NCBI GenBank assembly: GCA_027490195.1
Contig: JAIXYN010000048.1
Location: 19,124-83,123 of the forward strand
Length of the DNA stretch: 64,000 nt
Source of the DNA: Verrucomicrobiaceae bacterium
GTDB lineage: Bacteria > Verrucomicrobiota > Verrucomicrobiia > Verrucomicrobiales > Verrucomicrobiaceae
Direction: 5' to 3'
Below the pieces are notes generated by a model. The model saw only the letters and a program-made list of their open reading frames with translations, was not told the origin of the DNA and ran no database searches. Positions 45,204 to 54,168 of the stretch are shown here, piece by piece (position 1 is the stretch's first letter; the number at the start of each line of letters is the position of its first letter). The position numbers and the translations under genes were made by a program.

Positions 45204-45313
45204 GAAAATCGTGGGGAGGAGTCTTTAAGCGGGCTTCCGCATGGCAGCAACCAGAAATTGTGGGGTTGTTTTGGTGGCCTGGTTTGGCCGGTCCAGCAAG
45301 CGGCTGAGGGTTG

Positions 45314-45385
45314 ACCACGGAACACACAGAATGCACGGAAATCAGAGCTGAATTCTGGTTCCGTGTATTCTGCGTATGCCGTGGT
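45314..45385. repeat. Inverted repeat ACCACGGAA...TTCCGTGGT type
   Basis: ACCACGGAACACACAGAATG (45314 on) and the matching TTCCGTGTATTCTGCGTATG ... CCGTGGT (to 45385) form an imperfect inverted repeat of about 27 bp with an 18-bp loop. Repeats of this wording are common between genes in Verrucomicrobiota and Planctomycetota. It sits at the 3' end of the AraC-type gene and may also act as a transcript end. Confidence 0.6.
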
Positions 45386-45415
45386 TCATCCTTTCTGGGT
45401 CCAGCGCGGCTGCTG

Positions 45416-46192
45416 CTACACACGCCTCAGCCGAAACTGCTGCAGGTATCTGAGCGGGGTCATGCCCATGTGCCGGTGAAAGTGGTGGGTGAGGGCGCTT
45501 TGATCGCAAAAGCCCAGATCTCGGGCCACGTCGGCGATGTTGGCTCCGTCCCTCTGCAGGGCTTCGCAGGCGGCCTGGATGCGCAGCTTGATGATGAAGG
45601 CCTGCGGACTGGCGCCAAAGGTTTCAACGAATTTACGGTGCAACTGCCGTGGCGAAAGATGGACGATCTCCGCGAGCTCGGTGATGGAGACCCCGGTGCG
45701 GAAGTGCTCGCGGATGTAGGCGAGGGCGCGGTCGATTTGCAGGTAGGGCTGCAGCATCTGCTTCTTGCCTTCGAAGCTCTGCACGGTGCCCATGATGCCG
45801 ATCACGCGCCCTTTGGCATCGGTCAGCGGCAGCTTGTTGGTGACGAACCAATCAGGCAGTCCCTGATCGGTGAAGAACAGCTCCACGATGTTGAGCGCGG
45901 CTTTGCCGGTGCGCATCACTTCCACGTCATCCCGCCGGAAGTTTTCCGCGAGGCGGGCAGGGAAGAGGTCGAAGTCATTTTTGCCAACGATGCCGGCTTC
46001 TTCGGCGATGCCAAAGCGGTCCATGAACCGGCGGCTTGCGCACATGAAGCGGAAGTCGCTGTCCTTGGCAAAGAAAGCGAGATCCGGCAGGTGATCGAAC
46101 AGCCGGTAGAAAGGACTGTCCGCACTGACACGACGGATGAAACGTTCGCGCAGTGCGGCAGGAGATTCGAGGCGAGGCGGTGGGCTGCTCAC
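45416..46192 (-). CDS. PAS-AraC family transcriptional regulator
   Basis: A 258-residue regulator. A PAS domain (about 30-145: FYRLFDHLPDLAFFAKDSDFRF, GKNDFDLFP, then PLTDAKGRVIGIMGTVQ) precedes an AraC-type double helix-turn-helix (about 160-258: SITELAEIVHLSPRQLHRKF, then IADVARDLGFCDQSALTHHF and GMTPLRYLQQFR). The start is a GTG at 46192. It lies 22 bp downstream of a TonB receptor gene on the same strand, so it may be co-transcribed with it. What its PAS domain senses is unknown. Confidence 0.88.
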   Translation of the reverse strand: MSSPPPRLESPAALRERFIRRVSADSPFYRLFDHLPDLAFFAKDSDFRFMCASRRFMDRFGIAEEAGIVGKNDFDLFPARLAENFRRDDVEVMRTGKAALNIVELFFTDQGLPDWFVTNKLPLTDAKGRVIGIMGTVQSFEGKKQMLQPYLQIDRALAYIREHFRTGVSITELAEIVHLSPRQLHRKFVETFGASPQAFIIKLRIQAACEALQRDGANIADVARDLGFCDQSALTHHFHRHMGMTPLRYLQQFRLRRV

Positions 46193-46214
46193 GCCCCAGT
46201 GTCAACCATGCGGA

Positions 46215-48092
46215 TCAAAAGCGCAAACGCAGCCCGGCATACGCGCCGGTGCCCATGACTGGAAAGCCGTAGTTTTCCTGAAACTTTTGACCGAGCAGAT
46301 TTTCCACGCGGGCAAACAGATCAAGGTGCTCGCTCACACGCCAGTTGGCCGTGAGCCGCACGTTCACATAATCCTCCAAGTCGCTCTGGCCAGTGGGTGT
46401 GAAGTCCTCGCGGTCGGCCACATAGAGGGCGCTGAGATTAAACGTCACATCCTTCACCGGTTGGAAACGGATGCCGCCGGAGACTGAATGGCGCGGACGC
46501 CGCACCAGACGCGCGGCGTTTGTGTGGTCATCTGCTTCCAGATACGTGTAGCTCAGATTCACGCCAAACATCGCGCAGGGATTCCAGTCCAGTCCACTCT
46601 CCAGGCCTTGCGTGGTGGCTGAGCCGACGGCCACGGGAAGATAGAACGGCGGTAGGTACTGGTAGGTATTGCGCAGGTCATTGTGGAAGTAGGTGGAGTG
46701 CAAAGACAGCTTGTTCTGGAACAGCGGCTGGGTGATGCCGAACTCATAGCTGCGGCTGCGCTCCGGTGTGATCAGATCGGGATTGCCGCCAAAGACAGGC
46801 GTAAGATCCTGCGGCGTGGGCGGGGTGTAGGCCGTGCCGTAGTTGGCATGCAGGACGGTTTGCACGACCGGCACCTGGTAGCTGATGCCACTGCGCCAGG
46901 TGAAGGCGTTGCTGAAGTCCGAGTACTTGTCGTAGCGCACACCGCCGATGAGGTTGAAGCCCTTGAAGAGCTCCGCCTGCGATTGCAGGAACAGCGCATA
47001 GTTTGTCTGCGACTGCGAGATGTCCAGCATGCTCGTGCTGTCATTGTAGCGGCTGATCTTTTGATCTTGAAACCACGCCCCAGCGGTGAGCGTCCATTTG
47101 TCCGTCACCTTCACGGTGCTTTTGTATTCCAGGAAGTCAGTTCGTGAACTGGTGCGGTTGTTTGGATTGAGGAAGCCGCCCATGCCGGTGGCCGTCTGCC
47201 GGAACTGACTGTGCGAAAAGGTGAGCGACTGTGTCCAGCGCTCGTTGGTATTCCACACCAGCCTTGGCGAGATGCTCCAGAACTCAGAGAGCACCTGGGC
47301 ATCTGGATCCACGGCAAAGAAAGGCCCTGGAGTGCCGGACTGCGCGTTGTAGTAGCGCGTGTCCAGATCAAAGCGCAGGCTGTCGGCAAGCTGGTAGCCC
47401 ACCTTGCCGGCGAGGCTGGTCTGCCTGAACTGGCCGTTTTGGCGCTGCCCGTCGATGTCGGTGCGGCTGGCTTCCAAACCCCAGTCGAGCTTGCCGATGG
47501 CACCGATGGAGCCGACACCTTCTCGGAAGGTGCCGTAGCTGCCGGTTTCAAAGAAAGCCGTGGTCTTCGGTTTTTCCAAACCTTTGCCGCTGCGGGTGAT
47601 GATGTTGATCACACCACCCATGGTGCGTCCCCCGTAGAGACTGGCGGCGGGACCGCGCAGCACTTCGATGCGCTCCACGTTGTCCAGCGCCATCGTTTCG
47701 AGGTTGAAGGAGCCGGCGAGGTTCGCTGGCAGGGGCCTGCCATCAATCATCACAGCGGTGTCCTTCGTGGCCGTGCCGCGCGTCAGTACGGTCGCCACAT
47801 TGCCGGGGATGCCGGTCGTGGCGATAGTCACGCCGGGCACATTCCGCAGGGCATCAATGGCAAAGTGGAACTGCTGCTCTTCGATCTTCTTCCGGTCGAT
47901 GACCGTGACGCTGCTGGCTGTTCGCCAGGATTCCGTTTCAGACATCGTCGCGGTGATGACCACTTCGGGGATGTCTTGTGTCTTCTGCTGTTTCTGCGCG
48001 GGCGTTTGGGCCACGCTGATTTGAATGGCGGCTATAAGCGCCGCCGTGATCGCTGCGCAGGGGCGGCGACCAGAGTATTTCTGAAGGTACAT
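46215..48092 (-). CDS. TonB-dependent outer-membrane receptor, probable cobalamin (BtuB-like)
   Basis: A 625-residue receptor. A signal peptide (about 1-28) and a TonB box-like stretch (EVVITAT) lead to the plug domain (about 40-160: ALRNVPGV, VMIDGRPLPAN, VERIEVLRGPAASLYGG, GGVINIITR). The 22-strand barrel ends with GAYAGLRLRF, with a terminal Phe. Length matches BtuB (about 600). A probable cobalamin riboswitch precedes it, which supports uptake of vitamin B12 or a corrinoid. The ExbB/ExbD/TonB-like cluster at 30 kb could energise it. Confidence 0.88.
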   Translation of the reverse strand: MYLQKYSGRRPCAAITAALIAAIQISVAQTPAQKQQKTQDIPEVVITATMSETESWRTASSVTVIDRKKIEEQQFHFAIDALRNVPGVTIATTGIPGNVATVLTRGTATKDTAVMIDGRPLPANLAGSFNLETMALDNVERIEVLRGPAASLYGGRTMGGVINIITRSGKGLEKPKTTAFFETGSYGTFREGVGSIGAIGKLDWGLEASRTDIDGQRQNGQFRQTSLAGKVGYQLADSLRFDLDTRYYNAQSGTPGPFFAVDPDAQVLSEFWSISPRLVWNTNERWTQSLTFSHSQFRQTATGMGGFLNPNNRTSSRTDFLEYKSTVKVTDKWTLTAGAWFQDQKISRYNDSTSMLDISQSQTNYALFLQSQAELFKGFNLIGGVRYDKYSDFSNAFTWRSGISYQVPVVQTVLHANYGTAYTPPTPQDLTPVFGGNPDLITPERSRSYEFGITQPLFQNKLSLHSTYFHNDLRNTYQYLPPFYLPVAVGSATTQGLESGLDWNPCAMFGVNLSYTYLEADDHTNAARLVRRPRHSVSGGIRFQPVKDVTFNLSALYVADREDFTPTGQSDLEDYVNVRLTANWRVSEHLDLFARVENLLGQKFQENYGFPVMGTGAYAGLRLRF

Positions 48093-48154
48093 GTCGTTGG
48101 GGTGTTCATTGGTTCGATGAAATCATCCGCGCACCGCCACATGGCGGGTCGGAT

Positions 48155-48390
48155 GATGTGTTCGCAGCGAGATGTTCGGACTCCGGGTTTGCGCGATGGC
48201 GTGTGACCGCCACTGCTCCTCACCTCCGCCTTCACCAAGGATTGCTCCCGATTGGCTTTGCTCCATGTCCAAAGACATGAATGGAGGTTCGTTACCCGAT
48301 ACCGCAGCGCCACTGTGGCCGGTTCTCACGGCCTTCCCTGCATCTGCGAACGGCTGCACGGCGTTTGCACGCCCTGCAGATAAAGAAAAC
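48155..48390 (-). promoter_or_regulatory. Probable cobalamin riboswitch
   Basis: On the minus strand, upstream of the TonB receptor, the leader contains GGGCGTGCAAACGCC, then GGGAAGGCCGTGAGAACCGG (the family's GGGAA..GGTG..A..CC), CACAGTGGCGCTGCGGTATCGGG (the ACAG..CCGC.ACTGT-like part) and, 70-90 nt later, CCCGGAGTCCGAACATC, matching the 3' GAGTC.GA.. closing arm. The order and spacing fit the AdoCbl-type aptamer. In this arrangement B12 would repress receptor expression. Not scored with a covariance model. Confidence 0.75.
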
Positions 48391-48507
48391 GGGGGGCACC
48401 ACTAGGATGCCCGCCGCCATGGGTTTTCATAGGCTCAGTGCTTAACCGGAGCAAACGGAAACTCACCCTTGCAGAAACCGGCATCACCACTCATGCAAAG
48501 CGCATCC

Positions 48508-49131
48508 ATGAAACGCATTCAAGACGCACGACTCTACGGCATCGTTGACCTCGGTTATGTCACGGCGGACAACGTCGAGCACATTACCGATCAGCTCTGC
48601 CTTGGTGGCGTGGATGTGCTGCAGCTGCGCGCCAAGAAGCTGGCACCGCAGGAAATCGAACGACTCGCCCGCCTCATGCTGCCCATCACCCGGGCTCATG
48701 GCGTGCCGCTTGTGATCAATGACCATCTCGAAATAGCCGCAGCGATTGGCAGTGAAGGCGTGCACGTAGGGCAGGATGACGATGCCGTGGCCAAAGCGCG
48801 CGCCGTTGTCGGCCCGGCATGCTTTGTTGGCAAATCGACTCACAGCCTCGCGCAGGCCGTCGCTGCCCAGGCGGAAGGCGCAGACTACATTGGTTTTGGC
48901 CCGCTTTATGCCACGGGCACCAAGCCGGACTACGTGCCCATTGGTTTAAATGACATCACCGAAGTCCATCGCCGCGTCGCACTCCCGATCTTTTGCATTG
49001 GCGGCGTGAATGCCGGGAGGCTGGATGAAATCATTGCCACAGGTGCGCGGCGCGTGGTGGTTGTCTCCGCGTTTCTGATGGCGGCGGACGTGAGCGCGGA
49101 AGTGAGTGAGCTGAAGAACAGATTGGTCTGA
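48508..49131 (+). CDS. thiE: Thiamine-phosphate synthase
   Basis: A 207-residue TIM-barrel enzyme that joins HMP-pyrophosphate and thiazole phosphate to make thiamine phosphate. Motifs are LYGIVDLGYV, GVDVLQLRAK (phosphate/pyrimidine site), PLVINDHLEIA, GVHVGQDD, VGKSTHSLAQA, GADYIGFGPLYATGTKPD and the phosphate loop FCIGGVNAGRL. ATG at 48508 fits the family start; one at 48493 is also possible. It is divergent from the TonB receptor. No TPP riboswitch was found upstream. Confidence 0.93.
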   Translation: MKRIQDARLYGIVDLGYVTADNVEHITDQLCLGGVDVLQLRAKKLAPQEIERLARLMLPITRAHGVPLVINDHLEIAAAIGSEGVHVGQDDDAVAKARAVVGPACFVGKSTHSLAQAVAAQAEGADYIGFGPLYATGTKPDYVPIGLNDITEVHRRVALPIFCIGGVNAGRLDEIIATGARRVVVVSAFLMAADVSAEVSELKNRLV

Positions 49132-49147
49132 TCTCTGAGTATTTTAG

Positions 49148-49250
49148 TTCCGGCTTTAGCCGGTTCTGGGTAGCGCGACCAGACCGGCTAAAGCCGGGAC
49201 TACAATACTGGACCAGAGACGGGGTCGGAGACCCCGTCGCCTTGGGGCGC
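49148..49250. repeat. CCGGCTTTAGCCGG and GGGGTCGGAGACCCC repeats
   Basis: Between thiE and the M16 gene two REP families are side by side: CCGGCTTTAGCCGGTTCTGG ... CCGGCTAAAGCCGGGACTAC (49150-49205), which can fold into a large hairpin, and GACGGGGTCGGAGACCCCGTC at 49216-49238. Both are found elsewhere in this window. Confidence 0.75.
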
Positions 49251-49254
49251 TGGG

Positions 49255-52065
49255 TTACTTCTTCTTCTCCAGCGGTATGATGTCAGCAGAGACGGCGCGT
49301 TTGGCACCCAGATATTCCTTCGCTAGGGCTTCGAGCTCCTCCTTCTTGATGCCGGCAAAATCACTGACGAAGCTGCGTGCCCAGTCGAGGCGCTCAGGGT
49401 GCTCCTGTGCGCAGCGCAGCACATTCATGGACCAGTAGCGGTTGTCGCGGCGCATCTGCTCAAGCTGTGCAAGCATCGGTTTGATGGCGCGGTCAAATTC
49501 ATCATCGGTGATCGGACCGCCTGAGAGCTTGTCGGCGATTTCAGTGACGAGCTTGGTGAGTGAGGCGGCCAGCTCCGGCTTGCACTCGATCATCGTCGTC
49601 ATGTAGCCGTAACCGGTGAAGGTGTCGTTGGCCACGTGGTAGCAGGCCGGGCTGTAGGTGTCTCCCAGTTCTTCACGCACCTTGATGCGCAGGCGGTCAT
49701 CCAGGATGGAGCCGAGCACCGTCAGGCGGCGGGTGCGCTTGATATTGAGCATGTCCGTGGTGGGCCAATAAACCGTGGCGATGGCCTTCGGAATCTCGGT
49801 GTCAAAGGGGAAGGTCTTGCTGGCCTCCGGCTTCGGGAAAGCAACCGTGCGTTCCTTTTCATACGCAGGCTTCTTCTCCGCACGCTTGGGCAGTGCGCCG
49901 AAGGTCTTTGCCACGGCATTGAGTGCGGTTTCAGCATCGACATCTCCCAGCACGGTGACTTCGAGATAATCTTGCGTGAGTGCGGGAGTGAGCCAGGCTT
50001 TGAGTTCGGCCAACGTGCGCTTGCGCAGTTCTTCGATTTTGGGGAAGCCCCAGCGTGCATCACCCGAATGCATGAAGGAGACGACGTCGTTGTTCATCAC
50101 GCCTTCTGCAGTGTGCTGCAGCTGGGTGTAGAGCGGGTCGAGGCTTTTTTCAAACTGGCGAGCCGCTTCTTCGCGATACCCCGGTGCCACGAGATAGGCG
50201 GTGAGCAGTTGCAACTGGGCTTCCAGATCTGCTGGCGTGGTGCGGCCGCTGAGAAGGAAAGCTTCGTCGCCAATGGCGAAATCGCTGCCCACGGTGCGGC
50301 TGGCGAAGATGCGGCGGATGTCATCCACGCCATGTTTTTCCAGGCCACCCAACTGGAAGGTGCTCTGGGCAAATGGGATGATGCCCGGCTTGTCAGCAGG
50401 GGTGCTGAGCTTGCCGCCGCCAAAGTTGATCAGCACGCGGATGGTGCCTTTTTCAAACTCGGTGTGCTTGAAGTTGAAGCGCACGTTGTTTTCAAACACC
50501 GCCTGGCTGATTTCGAGATCCTTCGCTTCGGAGCGGCTGGCGACTTTGCCGGCAGGGCCAAACTCTGTGTAGGCAAAGGCGGCGGTCTCTTCTTTCACCG
50601 GGGCTGCAACTGGCTTGGCACGGCTGGCCTTGAAGGTTTCGATGATCTGCTTCGAGGCATCACCTTCGAGCTTCAAATTGCCGCCGAGGAAAAGCTGCAC
50701 GTCGTCACCCTTCCAGTCAGCTACGAGTGCTGCGTGGCTGTCCTCTTCCTTCATACCGGCCAGAGCCGTCGAGACACGGGCGAGATCATCCGCCGGATGG
50801 GTGAAGACTTTTTTGGTGGCGAGAATGCTGACCAGACCACTTGCAAGATCGCGTGATTTGCGGCTGTCGGCCTGATCAGCGCGCAGCTTGGCACCTTTGA
50901 GAATGGTGGCCTTGGCTTCTTCAAATTCGGCTTCCGTGAATCCGTGCTCGATGGCGCGGCGCAGCTCGGTTTCGAGCAGCGTGAGCGTGGCCTTCCAGTT
51001 CTTGGGATCACACTGCGCTTGGATGCCGTTCACGCTGACGAATTCGAGGTACTCATAGCTGTAGCTTTCAGCGCTCATGAACGGCGCGCCTTCAGCCTTC
51101 GAGAGCTTGGACAGGCGCTGATTGATCATCATGTCCGCAAGATCACGGATCGTCTTCTCACGGCGTGTGGCCGCATTGTCGGGCTTGTTTTCAGCGGGGC
51201 GGGGGATTTCGATGGAAAGGGTGAGCGCCTCGGCCTGCATCTCCGTGTGGAGCTTGGCTATGATGCCATAGCCGGAAGTCACCTTGCCAAGATTGGGTTC
51301 TTCAGCATCGCCATGTTTGGGCTTGGCGTCGGCAAACTGCTTTACGATCTCCGCTTTGACGGCGGCGGTGTCTTTAAAATCGCCCACGGCCACAATCACA
51401 GCACGCTTGGGGGTGTAATACTTCTCGTAGAAGTCCAAGAAGCGCGGACGCTTCATCGTCTTGATCATCTCTTCCGTGCCGATGGGCATGCGGTTGGGCA
51501 GGATCGACTCCGGCATGGCAAACTTGTAGCCTGCCATCATCGTGCGGTACTCGATGGAATCGCGGCTGAGTTTTTCGCTCAGAATGATGCCGCGTTCCTT
51601 GTCGATCTCGGTTTCATTCAGCAGCATGCCGTCCAGATCATCACGGAAGAGCTGCAGGCCTTCGGCAATATACTTCGGCTCCACCTTCGGCAGTTCGAGC
51701 ATGTAGACGGTTTCTTTGAATGAGGTGTGCGCATTGGTGTCTGCACCGAAGCCCATGCCCAGACGCTGGAAGTACTCGACCATTTCGCCCCCTTTGAAAT
51801 GACGCGAACCGTTGAAGGCCATGTGTTCAAGATAGTGCGCCATGCCCTGCTGATCGTCCTGCTCCATGAGTGAACCCACATCCATGTAGAGTCGGATGCT
51901 GGCGCGGCCGGGCGGCTCATCATGGGGCAGAATGACGTAGCGCAGACCGTTTTCGAGCGTGCCGTACTGGGCCTTGGGGTCGGCTTTGAGATCGCTGTGG
52001 TCCTGCGGCCAGTCGGCGGCATGGGCTGTGGAAACGACTGCTGCGAGAAGGAGAGAGCGGAGCAT
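49255..52065 (-). CDS. M16 family zinc metallopeptidase (pitrilysin-type), exported
   Basis: A 936-residue protein with two M16 halves. A signal peptide (MLRSLLLAAVVSTAHA) is followed by the inverted zinc motif HYLEH at 77-81, with the distal Glu in the DKERGIILSE segment (about 150). The second half (from about 480) is the inactive partner lobe with RVLINFGGGKL and the R/Y-type substrate-binding region near the end (DTYSPACYH). Members degrade peptides in the periplasm. The upstream ATG at 52131 was not chosen because the signal peptide begins at 52065. Confidence 0.93.
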   Translation of the reverse strand: MLRSLLLAAVVSTAHAADWPQDHSDLKADPKAQYGTLENGLRYVILPHDEPPGRASIRLYMDVGSLMEQDDQQGMAHYLEHMAFNGSRHFKGGEMVEYFQRLGMGFGADTNAHTSFKETVYMLELPKVEPKYIAEGLQLFRDDLDGMLLNETEIDKERGIILSEKLSRDSIEYRTMMAGYKFAMPESILPNRMPIGTEEMIKTMKRPRFLDFYEKYYTPKRAVIVAVGDFKDTAAVKAEIVKQFADAKPKHGDAEEPNLGKVTSGYGIIAKLHTEMQAEALTLSIEIPRPAENKPDNAATRREKTIRDLADMMINQRLSKLSKAEGAPFMSAESYSYEYLEFVSVNGIQAQCDPKNWKATLTLLETELRRAIEHGFTEAEFEEAKATILKGAKLRADQADSRKSRDLASGLVSILATKKVFTHPADDLARVSTALAGMKEEDSHAALVADWKGDDVQLFLGGNLKLEGDASKQIIETFKASRAKPVAAPVKEETAAFAYTEFGPAGKVASRSEAKDLEISQAVFENNVRFNFKHTEFEKGTIRVLINFGGGKLSTPADKPGIIPFAQSTFQLGGLEKHGVDDIRRIFASRTVGSDFAIGDEAFLLSGRTTPADLEAQLQLLTAYLVAPGYREEAARQFEKSLDPLYTQLQHTAEGVMNNDVVSFMHSGDARWGFPKIEELRKRTLAELKAWLTPALTQDYLEVTVLGDVDAETALNAVAKTFGALPKRAEKKPAYEKERTVAFPKPEASKTFPFDTEIPKAIATVYWPTTDMLNIKRTRRLTVLGSILDDRLRIKVREELGDTYSPACYHVANDTFTGYGYMTTMIECKPELAASLTKLVTEIADKLSGGPITDDEFDRAIKPMLAQLEQMRRDNRYWSMNVLRCAQEHPERLDWARSFVSDFAGIKKEELEALAKEYLGAKRAVSADIIPLEKKK

Positions 52066-52137
52066 GGTGGTTCGATGCGTTGGGTTGGAAAGGTAAACGA
52101 ATGCCAATGTCAAAATGGCGATAGAATGCACGAGTGA

Positions 52138-52205
52138 TCAAATGACGAAACGGCGTTTAAGCGGGAATTCGTCATTTGGATTTCGGAATTTGTCATTCCC
52201 GCCGC
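52138..52205. repeat. AATGACGAA / TTCGTCATT dispersed repeat
   Basis: CAAATGACGAAACGGCG and GGGAATTCGTCATTTGGA ... AATTTGTCATTCC make inverted units of the same family seen at 23.0 kb and 25.2 kb. They occupy the gap between the M16 and hydrolase genes. Confidence 0.65.
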
Positions 52206-52219
52206 AGGCGGCCAGCGGT

Positions 52220-53092
52220 CTATTCCACCTTGCCCAGGCCCGCTTCGGGGTCGGGTTCGAGGAAGCCGAGTTCGACAAAGAGCTCGTCCATCGCCATGAG
52301 GGTGGCTTCGTACATCTCAAAGGAGAGATTGAAGTTGAAGAAGCCGTGACCTTGGCCTTCGAATTCGATCAGGCGGCAGAGGTTTTTCTTCTTGCTCGAT
52401 TTGCGGGCAAATTCATAGGAGCCGTCGAAGGGCACCACGCGATCTCCAGTGCCATGCATGATAAGCATGGGCGGCAGGCCGGGCCGGATGCTACGGATGA
52501 GGTCTGCGGCCTTGCTCGTGGCTTGGTCCGGCCAGCGGTCACGCCCGAAAGCGTATTTGGAATAGGTATCCATCACCGGATTGAACAGCACGATAGCATT
52601 GGGGGCAGGGCTGCAGTCCAGCGCGTCCGAAGGATCATCAAAACCACTGAGAATGGCCGAGGAAGCAATGGCGTGTCCGCCGCCTGAACCACCGACGCCG
52701 ACGATCTTGCCGGGGTTGATGCCCAGTTCGACAGCGTTCATGCGGATCCAGCGAATGGCGGAGCGCGCATCAGCCATGGCTTCGACCGGACCCGTGCCGT
52801 GACGAGTGGCGACACGATAATCAAAACAGATCGTCGTCATGCCTCGTGAGGCGAAATAAACACAGTGAGGGGCAAACTGCGCCACCTGACCATTGTCCCA
52901 GCCGCTGCTGAAAAAGAATGCCGCCACCGATTTGGGGTAGGACGGCGCTTTGTCCATCTCGGGTTCCCAAATATAAGCCGAGAGGTTTACACCGCCTACC
53001 GTCTTGTAGATTTCTTCTCGGGCGGTCTTCAGCAACTCCCGATTGCGATCAATCGGGGGGGTGCGGGGCTGACCTTCGCTGTGGGACTCCAT
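52220..53092 (-). CDS. Alpha/beta hydrolase (esterase/BD-FAE-like)
   Basis: A 290-residue hydrolase without a signal peptide. The nucleophile Ser136 is in GVGGSGGGHA, the acid is likely Asp in MHGTGDRVVPFDGS, and the base His is in FEGQGHGFF. The early FFFSSGWDNGQ replaces the usual HGGG oxyanion motif with SSGW, so oxyanion stabilisation may differ. ATG at 53092 was chosen as the frame upstream is not conserved-looking. It is divergent from the next gene, with an A/T-rich intergenic region. Confidence 0.88.
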   Translation of the reverse strand: MESHSEGQPRTPPIDRNRELLKTAREEIYKTVGGVNLSAYIWEPEMDKAPSYPKSVAAFFFSSGWDNGQVAQFAPHCVYFASRGMTTICFDYRVATRHGTGPVEAMADARSAIRWIRMNAVELGINPGKIVGVGGSGGGHAIASSAILSGFDDPSDALDCSPAPNAIVLFNPVMDTYSKYAFGRDRWPDQATSKAADLIRSIRPGLPPMLIMHGTGDRVVPFDGSYEFARKSSKKKNLCRLIEFEGQGHGFFNFNLSFEMYEATLMAMDELFVELGFLEPDPEAGLGKVE

Positions 53093-53263
53093 GTTTTGAG
53101 GGTAAAGACGTTGACGTTTACCAGAATCACCAAATCGGCAAATGGTTTTACTCTGGGTTAAAACTATCACAGCAAAATTCCCGGGATGCTAATTATAAAA
53201 TGATGATGACCAGTTGTTTTTGCGTGAAACATGCCCTTGTTCGCTGTTTCCACCGCACCTGCC

Positions 53264-54139
53264 ATGCGCCATTTCCTTTCTTTACTCCTTGGATTAAGCC
53301 TGTTTCAACTCTGCCCTCTTACCTGTGCTCAGGACGACGAGGCCGGACTGCAGACCGCATTGGAAAAGGTGTACGGTAATTGGCGGGATGCCATGGTGAG
53401 GAAGGATGCCAAGGCCTGGGCGGCAAGCATCACCCTTTACCGTCAGACGGTGATTCGCAACATGGTGGTCAGTGAACGTCAGATTTTTCCTGATGCCGTG
53501 TTTGCTTCCGATGTGCAGCCACCGGCTCTGGCAGGTCTGCGCCTGCTGGAAGCGCAGGCGGTGGGTGACACTGCGCATCTCGTTTATTTTGGCAAAATCG
53601 ACATGGGGCAGGACAAGGAGCTCATCCGGGAAAACCTCCTCAAACTGAAATTTGCTCGTGAAAACGGGGCTTGGAGGTATGACAGCAACCGAATCTCCCG
53701 TCTGGATGGTGCCCCGGAAGTGATCAAGGAACTGAAGGCGGGCAAGCGTCCCGACTTTCTGGATGCTCCCGAGTACACGCCTCCCGGCAGCATGCCTCCG
53801 CCGCCGCCTTTGTGCCGTGTGCCGGATTACAAGGCGGGCTGCAAGCTGCAAAGCTTTGGCTATGAAACGACCATGAGCATGAACGGCATCAAATACGACC
53901 CCGTTCGGGATGGGTTGGATCAGCAGATTCTCATCGGCGGTCTTGTCAATGGACACAACGAAATCACCCTGCGGATCAAGGAGGTGCCAAGGCCTGAGGG
54001 TGGAAAGGCAGCGCTGGAAATTCGCGTGTACAAGTTGTCCAAAGATCCCGCCAAGCAGGGGGACGAAGTGCTGCGCTGGCAGGCTCCTGAAAGCGGGGCA
54101 CCTTCAGAAGTGACCCTTCCTATTGAGGTGAAGCCGTAG
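53264..54139 (+). CDS. Exported protein of unknown function
   Basis: A 291-residue protein with a signal peptide (MRHFLSLLLGLSLFQLCPLTCA). The N-terminal part (about 28-130) has a NTF2-like look: LEKVYGNWRDAMVRKDAKAW then LVYFGKIDM and a WRYDSNRISRL strand. A proline-rich linker and a second beta-rich domain (about 185-291) with LIGGLVNGHNEITLRIKEV follow. No family was firmly recognised. It lies 29 bp upstream of rnhB on the same strand. Confidence 0.7.
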   Translation: MRHFLSLLLGLSLFQLCPLTCAQDDEAGLQTALEKVYGNWRDAMVRKDAKAWAASITLYRQTVIRNMVVSERQIFPDAVFASDVQPPALAGLRLLEAQAVGDTAHLVYFGKIDMGQDKELIRENLLKLKFARENGAWRYDSNRISRLDGAPEVIKELKAGKRPDFLDAPEYTPPGSMPPPPPLCRVPDYKAGCKLQSFGYETTMSMNGIKYDPVRDGLDQQILIGGLVNGHNEITLRIKEVPRPEGGKAALEIRVYKLSKDPAKQGDEVLRWQAPESGAPSEVTLPIEVKP

Positions 54140-54168
54140 CAGGGTTCTGCTGCTTCCTTGATTTTATC

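Noticed and set aside
48400..48507. A TPP riboswitch upstream of thiE
   Set aside because: The CTGAGA and ACCTGATCTGGATAATGCC hallmarks of the THI element are not present; the conserved segments found belong to a cobalamin switch on the other strand.
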